10,864 nt of DNA from Acidobacteriota bacterium (GCA_003224135.1 QHYO01000476.1:1-10864), one strand, 5' to 3'; positions 1 through 7,268 are shown, counted from the first letter of the stretch. Notes: generated from the letters alone by a model not told the origin. Translations and numbers: made by a program.

Positions 1-16
1 AGTGTAGAACCTATTT

Positions 17-463
17 ATGCCACTCAAAATTATTCCAGATGAAGACAAGCCTTCCGTCGCCATCGAAATTCCACTTGAAAAGCCGCTTCCCGACTACGAC
101 CTCGAGGATCTTGAGAAACCGACGCCCCGCGAAGTGGACGGCATCCTCGTCTCTCAGGGATTCCGAGACCTCGTGGACGACGCGCGCGGCGTGCTCCTTG
201 AAATCCTTTGCGAGCACCACAAGAGCATTGCAGAAGAATCTTCCGCTCTGACCGACCTTGACCTTTCGCCTGAAGCGCCGCAGGCTATGGAAATCATGCA
301 GCTCACTGGCGCTATTTGTCCGGAGGACGAAGTCTACCGTCCCGGTTTGTGGATTGTGCTTCGCTACAACCAGGTTTCGCAAAATCAGTCTCTGTCACCT
401 GCACTCCTTGAACGTGTGAAGCACGTCGCTCAAGAATTCGTCAGGCGGATGGATCTGGCTTGA
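17..463 (+). CDS. Hypothetical acidic protein, family not recognised
   Basis: This reads as a 148-residue soluble protein with no signal peptide or membrane segment. An in-frame TAG at 5-7 bounds the frame, so the ATG at 17 is the first usable start; no clear Shine-Dalgarno precedes it, and upstream sequence is almost absent from the window. The first 45 residues are rich in Pro, Asp and Glu (IIPDEDKPSV, DYDLEDLEKP) and look extended. The middle and C-terminal parts look helical, ending in a basic amphipathic segment (LLERVKHVAQEFVRRMDLA). I do not recognise the family and assign no function. An overlapping minus-strand frame at 11-382 is less likely: it is rich in Phe, Arg and His without a recognisable fold. 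cobO follows after 129 bases on the same strand, a gap too long to imply an operon on its own. Confidence 0.7.
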   Translation: MPLKIIPDEDKPSVAIEIPLEKPLPDYDLEDLEKPTPREVDGILVSQGFRDLVDDARGVLLEILCEHHKSIAEESSALTDLDLSPEAPQAMEIMQLTGAICPEDEVYRPGLWIVLRYNQVSQNQSLSPALLERVKHVAQEFVRRMDLA

Positions 464-511
464 CTCCGAGGGGTTGATTTGCGCTGCGTATTTCTCTCTG
501 CTCAGGCGATG

Positions 512-540
512 TTGACGTTTTCGCGCTTCCCTCACACACT
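512..540 (+). promoter_or_regulatory. Possible sigma-70-type promoter for cobO
   Basis: A TTGACG -35 element (512-517) lies 17 bases before CACACT (535-540), which keeps the A and T at the two most conserved -10 positions but is otherwise poor. It would give a leader of about 45 bases before the cobO start at 593. The match is weak. I see no B12-box-like riboswitch core between 464 and 592. Confidence 0.25.
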
Positions 541-592
541 CGCTTACTGGCTTTCTGATCTGCAGTTCTGCTGAAAGGTTCCCAAAGGCATA

Positions 593-1129
593 ATGGCGCA
601 AGAAAAAGGACTTTTGATCGTTTATACCGGGCCGGGCAAAGGGAAAACCACCTGTGCTCTGGGTGCGGCATTTCGCGCTGTAGGCCAGGGCCTGCGCGTC
701 CTGATGGTGCAATTCATCAAGGGTTCATGGCACTATGGCGAACTCGACGCCGCCAAAATGCTTGGCGACGACAAATTTGAAATTCGCCCCATGGGACGCG
801 GATTCGTCAAAATTGGCGGCGCGGAGACGGATCCCGCAGACATCAAGCTCGCCGAAGAATGCTGGAACACGGGCCGCGATGCAATCTACTCCGGAAAATA
901 CGATCTGGTCATTCTCGATGAGATCAACTACGTCATCAGCTACAAAATGTTGGAACCGGAAATGATTGTTGACGCATTGCGCGATCGTCCCGAACGCATG
1001 CACGTGATTTGCACTGGTCGCAACGCCCATCCCAAACTCGTCGAACTCGCCGACCTGGTTACCGAAATGAAAGAAGTCAAACATCCTTACACCAGGGGCA
1101 TTCTCGCCCAGCGTGGTATAGACTATTAA
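593..1129 (+). CDS. cobO: Cob(I)yrinic acid a,c-diamide adenosyltransferase (CobO/BtuR type)
   Basis: The 178-residue protein belongs to the CobA/CobO/BtuR corrinoid adenosyltransferase family, which moves the 5'-deoxyadenosyl group of ATP onto the cobalt of a reduced corrinoid in the cytoplasm to make adenosylcobalamin. The family P-loop is at residues 13-20 (GPGKGKTT; Pro stands where Asn is commoner). It is followed by the family-typical MVQFIKG (about 39-45), a Walker-B-like LVILDEIN (about 104-111), CTGRNAHPKL and the C-terminal KHPYTRGILAQRGIDY. Length is close to the usual 180-200 residues, so it looks complete. AAAGG at 584-588 sits just before the ATG. No other cobalamin-pathway gene is visible here, so it may act in de novo synthesis or only in salvage of imported corrinoid; the window cannot decide. 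Confidence 0.93.
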   Translation: MAQEKGLLIVYTGPGKGKTTCALGAAFRAVGQGLRVLMVQFIKGSWHYGELDAAKMLGDDKFEIRPMGRGFVKIGGAETDPADIKLAEECWNTGRDAIYSGKYDLVILDEINYVISYKMLEPEMIVDALRDRPERMHVICTGRNAHPKLVELADLVTEMKEVKHPYTRGILAQRGIDY

Positions 1130-1236
1130 ACTGGTGCCCGGGGCTCAGGGAACACTCCGAGTGAATGACTGCATTGTTGGAACGGCGTTGGCTGGCTTGG
1201 GTGCAAGCGATGGCCGCAGGAAGAAAAGATCGCAAA

Positions 1237-2085
1237 ATGGCTTGGTTTAAGCGGGAGAAGAAGTCGATTGATCAGGCGACTCCGCCGGAAGAGCGCCGCG
1301 TCCGCACGGAAGGTCTCTGGACCAAGTGCGAGAACTGCCGCACCATCACATTCCGCAAGGATCTCGAAGCCAATCTGTTTGTCTGCCCGAAGTGCCAATT
1401 CCATTTCAAGATGGGTTCTAAACAACGCCTCGAAATGCTATTTGACGGCCGGTGGACCGAGCACGATGCGGGAATGACCTCAACCGACCCCTTGAAATTC
1501 GTCGATACCAAGCCCTACGCCGCGCGCATCAAAGAGGCCCGCAAGAAACTTCGAATGAATGACGCCGTGATTACCGCCGAAGGCCAGTTAAACGGACGTC
1601 CGGTGGTCATTTGCGCGATGGAGTTCGGTTTTATTGGTGGCTCGATGGGTGCGGTGGTTGGAGAAAAAGTCACTCGCGGCGTGGAGCTGGCCATGGACAC
1701 GCGCCAGCCGCTGATCGTGGTGTCCTGTTCCGGCGGCGCTCGCATGATGGAAGGCACCATCAGTCTTATGCAACTTGCCAAAGTTTCCGCGGCTCTTGCG
1801 CGGCTTGATGAAGCAAAGTTGCCGTACATTTCGGTTTTAACCGATCCAACCACGGGCGGCGTAACCGCGAGTTTCGCGATGCTTGGCGATCTGAATATTG
1901 CGGAGCCCGGCGCGCTGATTGGCTTTGCGGGCCCGCGGGTCATCGAACAAACCATCCGCCAAAAACTTCCCGAAGGATTCCAGCGCTCCGAGTTTCTTCT
2001 CGAACACGGCTTCCTCGACGCCATCGTCTCCCGCAAGGAACTTAAATCCTTCCTCGCATCCTCGCTCGACCTGCTGATGAATTGA
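1237..2085 (+). CDS. accD: Acetyl-CoA carboxylase carboxyltransferase subunit beta
   Basis: AccD pairs with AccA to form the carboxyltransferase that moves CO2 from carboxybiotin to acetyl-CoA, giving malonyl-CoA for fatty-acid synthesis. The frame opens at 1165, but I choose the ATG at 1237: it gives the family-typical N-terminus MAWFKREKK and follows AGGAAG at 1218-1223. The result is 282 residues. A zinc ribbon is complete, with Cys31, Cys34, Cys50 and Cys53 (C-X2-C-X15-C-X2-C). The crotonase-fold core follows with GGSMGAVVGEK, SCSGGARMMEG and LTDPTTGGVTASFAMLGD, typical of the CoA- and carboxybiotin-binding region, then GFAGPRVIEQT and LLEHGFLDAIV. accA is not in the window. folC begins one base after the stop, so the two genes are almost certainly cotranscribed and translationally coupled. 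Confidence 0.96.
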   Translation: MAWFKREKKSIDQATPPEERRVRTEGLWTKCENCRTITFRKDLEANLFVCPKCQFHFKMGSKQRLEMLFDGRWTEHDAGMTSTDPLKFVDTKPYAARIKEARKKLRMNDAVITAEGQLNGRPVVICAMEFGFIGGSMGAVVGEKVTRGVELAMDTRQPLIVVSCSGGARMMEGTISLMQLAKVSAALARLDEAKLPYISVLTDPTTGGVTASFAMLGDLNIAEPGALIGFAGPRVIEQTIRQKLPEGFQRSEFLLEHGFLDAIVSRKELKSFLASSLDLLMN

Positions 2086-2086
2086 A

Positions 2087-3430
2087 ATGAACTTTGAGGA
2101 ATCGGTCCGCTATCTGCTCTCGCTGGGGCGGGAGCTTGCCGCCCCGACGCAAGCCGCCGCCGCGAAGTTCAATCTTGAAAACATCACCATACTTGCGAAC
2201 AGCCTCGGCCACCCCGAACGAAAATATCCTTCCGTTCACATTGCGGGCACCAACGGCAAAGGCTCGACGGCGGCCTTCCTCGAATCGATTCTGCGAACCG
2301 CGGGGTACCGCACCGGCCTGTACACTTCGCCGCACCTCGCAAGAATCAATGAACGCATTCGCGTGAACGGAGAAGAAATGTCCGACGCTCGGTTCGCGTC
2401 GGTATTTTCGCGGATTCACTCCACGATCGAAGAGTCGCTCGCGAGTGGCGCGTTGCGTGCCCATCCCACATTTTTTGAGTGCGTCACCGCCATCGCATTC
2501 GCGTACTTCTCGGATGCTGACGTCGAATTTGCGGTTTTTGAGACAGGCCTCGGCGGACGGTTGGATTCCACAAATATCGTCACGCCCCAAGTCAGCATTA
2601 TTACGCGCGTGGACTTTGACCACGAAAATTTCCTCGGCCACTCGTTGCGCGAAATCGCCGGTGAAAAGGCGGGAATCATCAAGCCGGGCGTTCCCGTGGT
2701 CATTGCGGAACAAAGGGAAGAAGTTCGTGAAGTTCTTCTCGCCAAGGCGCGCGAAATGAACGCCCGTGTGATCGAAACCACCAGCACGTTCGCAATTGAA
2801 TCGCAAAAGATGCTGGATGGCCGAGCCCGCGCGACAGTGCGGAGAATCGAAACTGGGGCGCGATTTGAGTTTGCGCCGCAACTCGCCGGGCGCTTTCAGC
2901 TCCAAAACGCATTGAACGCGGTGGCCACCACCGGCGTTTTGCAGTCGAAGGGGTTTCGCATCAGCGACGCTGACATCGAAAAGGGAATCGCTGCCGCAAT
3001 CTGGCCCGGCAGAATCGAAAAAGTTCACTCCAATCCGGACATTTATCTTGATGGTGCCCACAATCCATCTGCCGCGCGGGAACTGGCAACTTTTTTCGAT
3101 GAAAATCTTCACGGTCGAAAGCTCATCTTGATTTTCGGCGCGCTTCGCGACAAAGCCGTCGACGAAATTGCCGGCATCCTGTTTCCTCGCGCAAGCGAAG
3201 TGTTTTTTACCGAGCCGCGAACTTCCCGTTCCATCTCTGCTTCGCAACTCGCCGAGATTTCCGGCCATCATGCGACACATTTCAAAATCATTCCGGACGC
3301 GGAAGAAGCACTCGATGCCGCCTTGGCACAAGCTGCGCCAGGCGAGGTCATCTGCATTACAGGTTCGCTCTATCTGGTCGGACAATTGCGCCATCACTGG
3401 CAAATGGGCACACACGCCCCGTCGCGCTGA
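2087..3430 (+). CDS. folC: Folylpolyglutamate synthase / dihydrofolate synthase (FolC)
   Basis: FolC is a Mur-ligase-type ATP-dependent enzyme that adds glutamate to dihydropteroate and/or to reduced folates, keeping folate in the cell. The 447 residues show the expected order: P-loop AGTNGKGST (53-61), the YTSPHL folate-site motif (79-84), FETGLGGRLDSTN (151-163), the DHENFLG segment (178-184), GEKAGIIKPG with the lysine region that is carbamylated in the family (about 192-201), and the C-terminal Mur-ligase motif DGAHNP (322-327). Whether it does one or both reactions cannot be read from these motifs. The ATG at 2087 is separated from the accD stop by a single A, so initiation probably depends on ribosomes finishing accD. 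Accessory accD-folC linkage is also found in other bacteria. The C-terminus (HAPSR) looks natural. Confidence 0.95.
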   Translation: MNFEESVRYLLSLGRELAAPTQAAAAKFNLENITILANSLGHPERKYPSVHIAGTNGKGSTAAFLESILRTAGYRTGLYTSPHLARINERIRVNGEEMSDARFASVFSRIHSTIEESLASGALRAHPTFFECVTAIAFAYFSDADVEFAVFETGLGGRLDSTNIVTPQVSIITRVDFDHENFLGHSLREIAGEKAGIIKPGVPVVIAEQREEVREVLLAKAREMNARVIETTSTFAIESQKMLDGRARATVRRIETGARFEFAPQLAGRFQLQNALNAVATTGVLQSKGFRISDADIEKGIAAAIWPGRIEKVHSNPDIYLDGAHNPSAARELATFFDENLHGRKLILIFGALRDKAVDEIAGILFPRASEVFFTEPRTSRSISASQLAEISGHHATHFKIIPDAEEALDAALAQAAPGEVICITGSLYLVGQLRHHWQMGTHAPSR

Positions 3431-3500
3431 CAATGTCTTCGATGTCCATGAGTTCCGCTTCGCCGCATCAAACTCGAAAGAAATCTGGAGGATCCAAGGC

Positions 3501-3944
3501 ATGTCAGATCAAGCCACTGCAGGCGGGTCAACCCTATTTCAGCGCATGATGCAGCGCCGCCCACCGGTCGGTGATTTGATCGGCTTTGAAGTGACCGAAG
3601 CCGGCGACGGCCATACCGTAGTTGCGTTGCAGGCTGGCGCGCAACACTTCAATCCGATGGGCACTCTTCACGGTGGCATTCTCTGCGACATTGCCGATGC
3701 TGCCATGGGCATCGCCTTCGCCAGCACGCTTGGTCCCGGCGAATCCTTCACCACCGTCGAACTCAAGATAAATTTCCTGCGCCCCGTTCGCCAGGCGCAG
3801 CTTCGCGCTGAAGGACGCGTGGTCCAGCGAGGCCGCACGATTGGCTACGTGGAATGCGGGATCACCGACGACAACGGCAAGCTCATCGCGAAATCGAATT
3901 CAACCTGCCTGGTGTTGCGAGGAGAACAAGCTGCCGGTCGTTAG
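3501..3944 (+). CDS. PaaI-family hotdog-fold thioesterase
   Basis: This 147-residue protein is a single hotdog domain of the PaaI/4HBT thioesterase superfamily, cytoplasmic enzymes that hydrolyse acyl-CoA or aryl-CoA thioesters, usually as tetramers. The active-site block is residues 48-66, with NPMGTLHGGILCDIADAA: the HGG at 57-59 caps the central helix, and Asp63 or Asp66 is the candidate acidic residue. TVELKINFLRPV (about 85-96) is the usual substrate-channel strand. The longer open frame starts within folC, but the ATG at 3501 is the right start: GGAGG at 3487-3491 is well placed, and the residues before it look non-coding. It follows folC by 70 bases on the same strand. The substrate is unknown; the nearby accD suggests but does not show a link to acyl-CoA metabolism. 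Its stop lies 11 bases from that of the convergent winged-helix gene, with no obvious terminator between. Confidence 0.9.
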   Translation: MSDQATAGGSTLFQRMMQRRPPVGDLIGFEVTEAGDGHTVVALQAGAQHFNPMGTLHGGILCDIADAAMGIAFASTLGPGESFTTVELKINFLRPVRQAQLRAEGRVVQRGRTIGYVECGITDDNGKLIAKSNSTCLVLRGEQAAGR

Positions 3945-3955
3945 ACAAGCGACGA

Positions 3956-4516
3956 TCAGAAATCCTGGATCTGCCACACATTTTTTGTGGGGCTGACTTC
4001 CATTATGGCCAGCAATCGCCCGTCCGGCGACGGCACTGCATACGCGATGAAGTTGCTCGAACGGAGCAGGACGGAAGCTTTGCCGTCGAGCGTGATCAAG
4101 GCGATTGCGATAGGGTGTGTCCAGAAAAATGATCGCCTTTGCTCCAGCGCTGGGGTGATCTCGGCTACGCCTGAGGCGGAGGAGCCGTGGACCGGCGCAA
4201 TGAAGCGATAACCGCGCCGAGCGAGTGTCTCGATAAACACCGGAGCGTCCGCCGATTCACCGAGCGCATCGCGCAACCTTTTGATGGCGGCATTAAGACT
4301 ATGATCGAAGTCGACAAAGGTGTCCGCCGGCCAGAGCTTATTGCGCAATTCCTCTCGGGTAACCAGTTCTCCAGAATGTTCCAGCAAAGCGGCCAACACC
4401 TGAAACGGCTGTTCCTGGAGCTTTATTTTCTGTCCCCGCTGGCGGAGTTCCCCGGTCTGAAAATTAACCTCAAAGTTGCCGAAGCGGACAATTGAAGATG
4501 GAGAATTGGCAGGCAT
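3956..4516 (-). CDS. Winged-helix DNA-binding protein with collapsed propeller domain
   Basis: Residues 9-108 form an OmpR/PhoB-type winged helix (trans_reg_C, CadC/ToxR-like), with QEQPFQVLAALLEHSGELVT, LWPADTFVDFDHSLN and the wing IETLARRGYRF. In the common acidobacterial architecture this domain is followed by a membrane segment and a TolB/WD40-like beta-propeller, in a protein of several hundred residues. Here the start of a membrane segment (RSFFWTHPIAIALI, 128-141) runs directly into what looks like the last propeller blade and its natural end (AVPSPDGRLLAI to NVWQIQDF, 160-186). I infer an internal in-frame deletion near residue 140. DNA binding may persist, but membrane anchoring and sensing are probably lost. 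I prefer the ATG at 4514-4516 because it sits just before the domain; the frame extends to 4636, giving 226 residues. No response-regulator receiver domain is present. purE is divergent. Confidence 0.82.
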   Translation of the reverse strand: MPANSPSSIVRFGNFEVNFQTGELRQRGQKIKLQEQPFQVLAALLEHSGELVTREELRNKLWPADTFVDFDHSLNAAIKRLRDALGESADAPVFIETLARRGYRFIAPVHGSSASGVAEITPALEQRRSFFWTHPIAIALITLDGKASVLLRSSNFIAYAVPSPDGRLLAIMEVSPTKNVWQIQDF

Positions 4517-4620
4517 GGGAAGTTCCAAGAAGCCGAAGTCTAGCACTTTTTCGCGTGCAGTTCTGACGGCGTTCGAAACCTCATTTTTACCGGCGCCGAA
4601 TCGAAGACCGCTGCACAAGA

Positions 4621-4649
4621 TTTTCCAAAACACCACAGTGCGCGATAAA
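4621..4649 (+). promoter_or_regulatory. Possible promoter for purEK
   Basis: TTTTCC (4621-4626) and GATAAA (4644-4649) are separated by 17 bases and would start transcription near 4656, just before the purE leader hairpin. Both boxes are imperfect (about three and four of six matches to the sigma-70 consensus). The 185-base gap to the divergent winged-helix gene must hold promoters for both directions. Confidence 0.3.
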
Positions 4650-4663
4650 CTTGTCCGTCTCCC

Positions 4664-4680
4664 GGGCGCCCACGGCGCCC
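4664..4680 (+). promoter_or_regulatory. Strong GC hairpin in the purE leader
   Basis: GGGCGCC (4664-4670), CAC, and GGCGCCC (4674-4680) form a perfect inverted repeat with 7-base arms of pure G/C and a 3-base loop. It ends 10 bases before the GAGG (4690-4693) that serves purE. No T run follows, so it is not an intrinsic terminator. It may block or tune ribosome access, stabilise the mRNA 5' end, or act as a protein site; its role is inferred only. Confidence 0.5.
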
Positions 4681-4701
4681 CCGTTTGCCGAGGACCTCTG
4701 C

Positions 4702-5256
4702 ATGCCCGCGAAACTCAACTCGAAAAGAAAACACCCGCTCGTCGGCATCATCATGGGCTCGACCTCGGACTGGGAAACGATGACTCACGCCGCGCAAACC
4801 CTGGATGCTCTGGGCGTTCCGCACGAAACTCGAGTGGTCTCAGCACATCGCACCCCCGATCTGCTCTTCACCTATGCGTCGGAAGCAGAAAAACGCGGCA
4901 TCGAAGTCATCATCGCCGGGGCAGGCGGTGCTGCGCATCTGCCCGGCATGGCCGCATCGAAAACTGTGCTGCCGGTTTTTGGTGTTCCAGTGGAATCGAA
5001 AGCACTGAAAGGATTGGATTCCCTGCTCTCGATTGCGCAAATGCCAGGCGGAATTCCCGTGGGAACACTCGCCATCGGCAAGGCTGGCGCGATTAATGCG
5101 GCACTTCTTGCGGCGGCATCCCTCGGCAACAAATATCCGAAAATCCGTGAAGCGCTCAGAAAATTCCGTGCATCACAAACCAAAAAAGTTCTGGCAGTTC
5201 GCAATCCCGCCAAATTCGCTGCTATTTCCATGCGCAAAAAAAGGAAGCGCAAGTGA
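4702..5256 (+). CDS. purE: N5-carboxyaminoimidazole ribonucleotide mutase (PurE, class I)
   Basis: PurE moves the carboxyl group of N5-CAIR to C4 to make CAIR in purine synthesis. The 184 residues carry the class I signatures: GSTSDW (19-24) for phosphate and ribose binding, SAHRTP (47-52) with the catalytic histidine at 49, [10 protein letters not shown] (74-83), and [17 protein letters not shown] (114-130). The presence of purK confirms the two-step bacterial route rather than the direct CO2-using class II enzyme. I choose the ATG at 4702, which has GAGG at 4690-4693; an ATG at 4651 in the same frame would add 17 residues of atypical sequence that include the leader hairpin. The C-terminus is longer than in E. 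coli and ends in a strongly basic tail (MRKKRKRK), whose A/G-rich codons also supply the purK ribosome-binding site. Confidence 0.96.
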   Translation: MPAKLNSKRKHPLVGIIMGSTSDWETMTHAAQTLDALGVPHETRVVSAHRTPDLLFTYASEAEKRGIEVIIAGAGGAAHLPGMAASKTVLPVFGVPVESKALKGLDSLLSIAQMPGGIPVGTLAIGKAGAINAALLAAASLGNKYPKIREALRKFRASQTKKVLAVRNPAKFAAISMRKKRKRK

Positions 5257-6392
5257 CCATCGGAATTCTTGGCGGCGGCCAGTTGGGTTACATGCTCGCA
5301 CTCGCCGGTTATCCGCTGGATTTTCATTTCCGTTTTCTCGATCCATCTCCGCAGGCCCCTGTGGGCCGCATTGCGCCGCGCGTCTCCGCCGAATACACGG
5401 ATTTGGAAGCGCTCGAAAAATTTGCGCATGGACTCGCGCTGGTCACGTATGAATTTGAAAATGTTCCCGTCGCAGCTGCACGTTTTCTTCAGAAGATTGT
5501 TCCCGTCTATCCGCCGCCGCGAGCCCTCGAAACCGCGCAAGATCGCAGGAGCGAAAAGGGCCTGTTCCAGAAGGTCGGCATTCCGGCCACGGAATTTGCA
5601 GTCGTCGATTCCGCGAATGATTTGGAACAGGCGATTCGCAAACTTGGACTGCCTTCGGTTTTGAAAACTTGCCGGCTTGGCTACGATGGAAAAGGCCAGT
5701 GGGCGCTGCGCACACGCGAGGACGTGCAGCGGGTAAAAAAGGAAATCCCCGCCGTGCCGCTGGTGCTCGAAAAATTCGTGAATTTTTCGCGCGAGCTTTC
5801 GATTCTGGCGGTTCGGGCCCGCTCCGGCGAAACCGCATTCTATCCGCTGGTGGAAAATCATCATCGCGGCGGAATTTTGCGCCTTTCGCTTGCGCCTGCT
5901 CCGCGCATAGCGTCCGCTTTGCAGCGCGAAGCAGAGGATGCGGCTAGGCGCGTGCTCGAAGAACTTGATTACGTTGGTGTGCTCGCGATGGAACTTTTTG
6001 AATGCGACGGCCGTCTGCTCGCAAATGAAATAGCGCCGCGCGTTCACAATTCCGGCCATTGGAGCATCGAAGGCGCGGTCACCAGTCAATTTGAAAACCA
6101 TCTCCGCGCCGTGGCTGGTTTGCCTCTCGGCGATACCCGCACTCTGGGCAACTGCGCGATGCTGAATTTAATTGGCGAGCTGCCGGAGCCAGGCGAGCTT
6201 CTCGCAATTCCCGATGTGCACCTCCACGTTTACGGCAAGCCCGTGCGTCCCGGACGCAAGGTCGGTCATGTGACCCTACGGGCTGATTCGACCGGGCAGT
6301 TGGAGCAGCGGCTCCGGCAGCTTCCTTCCTTCTTCCATCGCGAAGAATTCTGCCTTTCGCAACGCCTCGCGCACTCCGCTAAGTACTTGTAA
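5253..6392 (+). CDS. purK: N5-carboxyaminoimidazole ribonucleotide synthase (PurK)
   Basis: PurK is an ATP-grasp enzyme that joins AIR, ATP and bicarbonate to make N5-CAIR, the substrate of PurE. The 379 residues show the N-terminal GGGQLG (7-12), the ATP-grasp segment [12 protein letters not shown] (138-149), [14 protein letters not shown] (about 170-183), [11 protein letters not shown] (200-210), and the metal- and product-binding motif [13 protein letters not shown] (258-270), then NLIGELP and KVGHVT. Length is normal for the family. It starts with GTG at 5253, overlapping the purE TGA as GTGA, with AAGGAAG at 5241-5247 as ribosome-binding site. The overlap indicates translational coupling and fixed expression with purE. 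Confidence 0.95.
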   Translation: MTIGILGGGQLGYMLALAGYPLDFHFRFLDPSPQAPVGRIAPRVSAEYTDLEALEKFAHGLALVTYEFENVPVAAARFLQKIVPVYPPPRALETAQDRRSEKGLFQKVGIPATEFAVVDSANDLEQAIRKLGLPSVLKTCRLGYDGKGQWALRTREDVQRVKKEIPAVPLVLEKFVNFSRELSILAVRARSGETAFYPLVENHHRGGILRLSLAPAPRIASALQREAEDAARRVLEELDYVGVLAMELFECDGRLLANEIAPRVHNSGHWSIEGAVTSQFENHLRAVAGLPLGDTRTLGNCAMLNLIGELPEPGELLAIPDVHLHVYGKPVRPGRKVGHVTLRADSTGQLEQRLRQLPSFFHREEFCLSQRLAHSAKYL

Positions 6393-6435
6393 ATGAAAGA
6401 ATTAGGGGCCAGGGGCCGAGTGTGATTGGCTGTGG

Positions 6436-6464
6436 TTGCCGCCTTTGCGCGCGAATGCTAGGAT
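6436..6464 (+). promoter_or_regulatory. Probable promoter of the peptidase C26 gene
   Basis: TTGCCG (6436-6441), a 17-base spacer, and TAGGAT (6459-6464) make a good sigma-70-type promoter. The expected start point is about 6470-6472, leaving only some five to seven bases before the ATG at 6477. No Shine-Dalgarno is present, so the mRNA would be nearly leaderless. It separates this gene from the purEK unit 84 bases upstream. Confidence 0.45.
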
Positions 6465-6476
6465 TTTGCGTCTCCC

Positions 6477-7268
6477 ATGTCCCCCGAAAAGCAAACAGTC
6501 AGTGAAATTCAAGGCAAGCCGCGCGTCGGGATTCCGTGGCGCACCCGGCAAGAAGAACTCGCGGGGAACGTTGAGAAACTGAACTATTACTTCCAGGCAG
6601 TTCAACGCGCAGGTGGCAAACCCGAGCACGTTTCGCTGGGGCTCTCCGAAGAGGAACTGAAGCAGCAGACAGCTTCGCTGGCTGCTTTTGTGTTGCCGGG
6701 GAGCCCGGCGGATGTCGATCCGGCAAGGTATGGCGAGCCGCGGCACGCCAAGACCAAAACTCTCGATGCGGACCGCGATCGGACGGACAGCGCGATTCTG
6801 GAGCATGCGCTGGCGGCGCACAAGCCGGTGCTGGCGATTTGCTACGGTTGCCAGATCCTGAATGTGCACCAGGGCGGAACGCTGGTGCAGGATATTCCGG
6901 CCGAGAAACCTGGAACGGACGCGCACGGCAAAACGGACCTGGCGGCGACCGCGACCACGAAAGATCTAGAGCACGAAGCGACACTTGCGGAAGGCAGCCA
7001 CTTGCGGAAGCTGGCTGGCGCGACTGAAGTGCGGATCAACAGCAGTCATCACCAGTCGATAGAACGGCCCGGAGAAAAGTTGCGCGTGACGGCGCGAGGC
7101 ACGGACGGAATTATCGAAGGGGTGGAATTGGAATCGGCGGACGACTGGGTGGTTGGTGTGCAGTGGCATCCCGAGCGGATGCCGGGCGACGCATTCGCGC
7201 AAAAGCTATTCGAGGATCTTGTAGGTGCGGCGCGCAAAGTTCATTTGGAAACAGCGGCGAAGCGATAA
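6477..7268 (+). CDS. Gamma-glutamyl-gamma-aminobutyrate hydrolase family protein (peptidase C26)
   Basis: The 263-residue protein has the class I glutamine amidotransferase-like fold of the peptidase C26 family, which includes PuuD and hydrolyses gamma-glutamyl bonds. The nucleophile elbow is AICYGCQILNVHQGG, with Cys122 as nucleophile (PuuD-type enzymes more often have Arg or Leu after the Cys). The rest of the triad is His231 and Glu233 in VQWHPE. LPGSPADVDPARYGE (73-87) is the conserved oxyanion and substrate loop, and NSSHHQSI (188-195) matches the family NSxHHQ motif. No synthetase or amidotransferase partner domain is present, so hydrolysis is likelier than ammonia channelling. The substrate is unknown, and no putrescine or GABA pathway gene is nearby. 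Translation probably starts without a ribosome-binding site. Confidence 0.9.
   Translation: MSPEKQTVSEIQGKPRVGIPWRTRQEELAGNVEKLNYYFQAVQRAGGKPEHVSLGLSEEELKQQTASLAAFVLPGSPADVDPARYGEPRHAKTKTLDADRDRTDSAILEHALAAHKPVLAICYGCQILNVHQGGTLVQDIPAEKPGTDAHGKTDLAATATTKDLEHEATLAEGSHLRKLAGATEVRINSSHHQSIERPGEKLRVTARGTDGIIEGVELESADDWVVGVQWHPERMPGDAFAQKLFEDLVGAARKVHLETAAKR

Noticed and set aside
464..592. Cobalamin riboswitch upstream of cobO
   Set aside because: The 129-base gap is shorter than a typical full element, and I see no B12-box-like core.
1131..1152. GGGGCTCAGGG stretch after cobO as a third copy of the short palindromic element
   Set aside because: It lacks the CCTTCGG left end and has no matching stem; only the GCTCAGGG part is similar.
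1165..1236. Upstream extension of accD from an ATG at 1165
   Set aside because: The extra 24 residues are unlike AccD N-termini, and a better-placed ribosome-binding site and family-typical start exist at 1237.
2042..3502. 486-codon open frame antisense to folC
   Set aside because: Long antisense frames arise easily opposite GC-rich genes. The product is rich in Arg, Phe, Gly and Cys with no recognisable domain, while folC on the other strand has all family motifs.
3974..3990. CCACA hairpin with a T run near the convergent gene ends, as a terminator
   Set aside because: It lies inside the C-terminal coding part of the winged-helix gene, has a 5-base stem, and its T run is in the loop, not after the stem.
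4476..5096. 206-codon + strand frame overlapping the winged-helix start and purE
   Set aside because: Its product is low-complexity and Arg/Ser/His-rich, and it runs out of frame through conserved purE sequence.
4872..6101. 409-codon open frame antisense to purE and purK
   Set aside because: It lies opposite two clearly identified enzymes and has no domain-like sequence.
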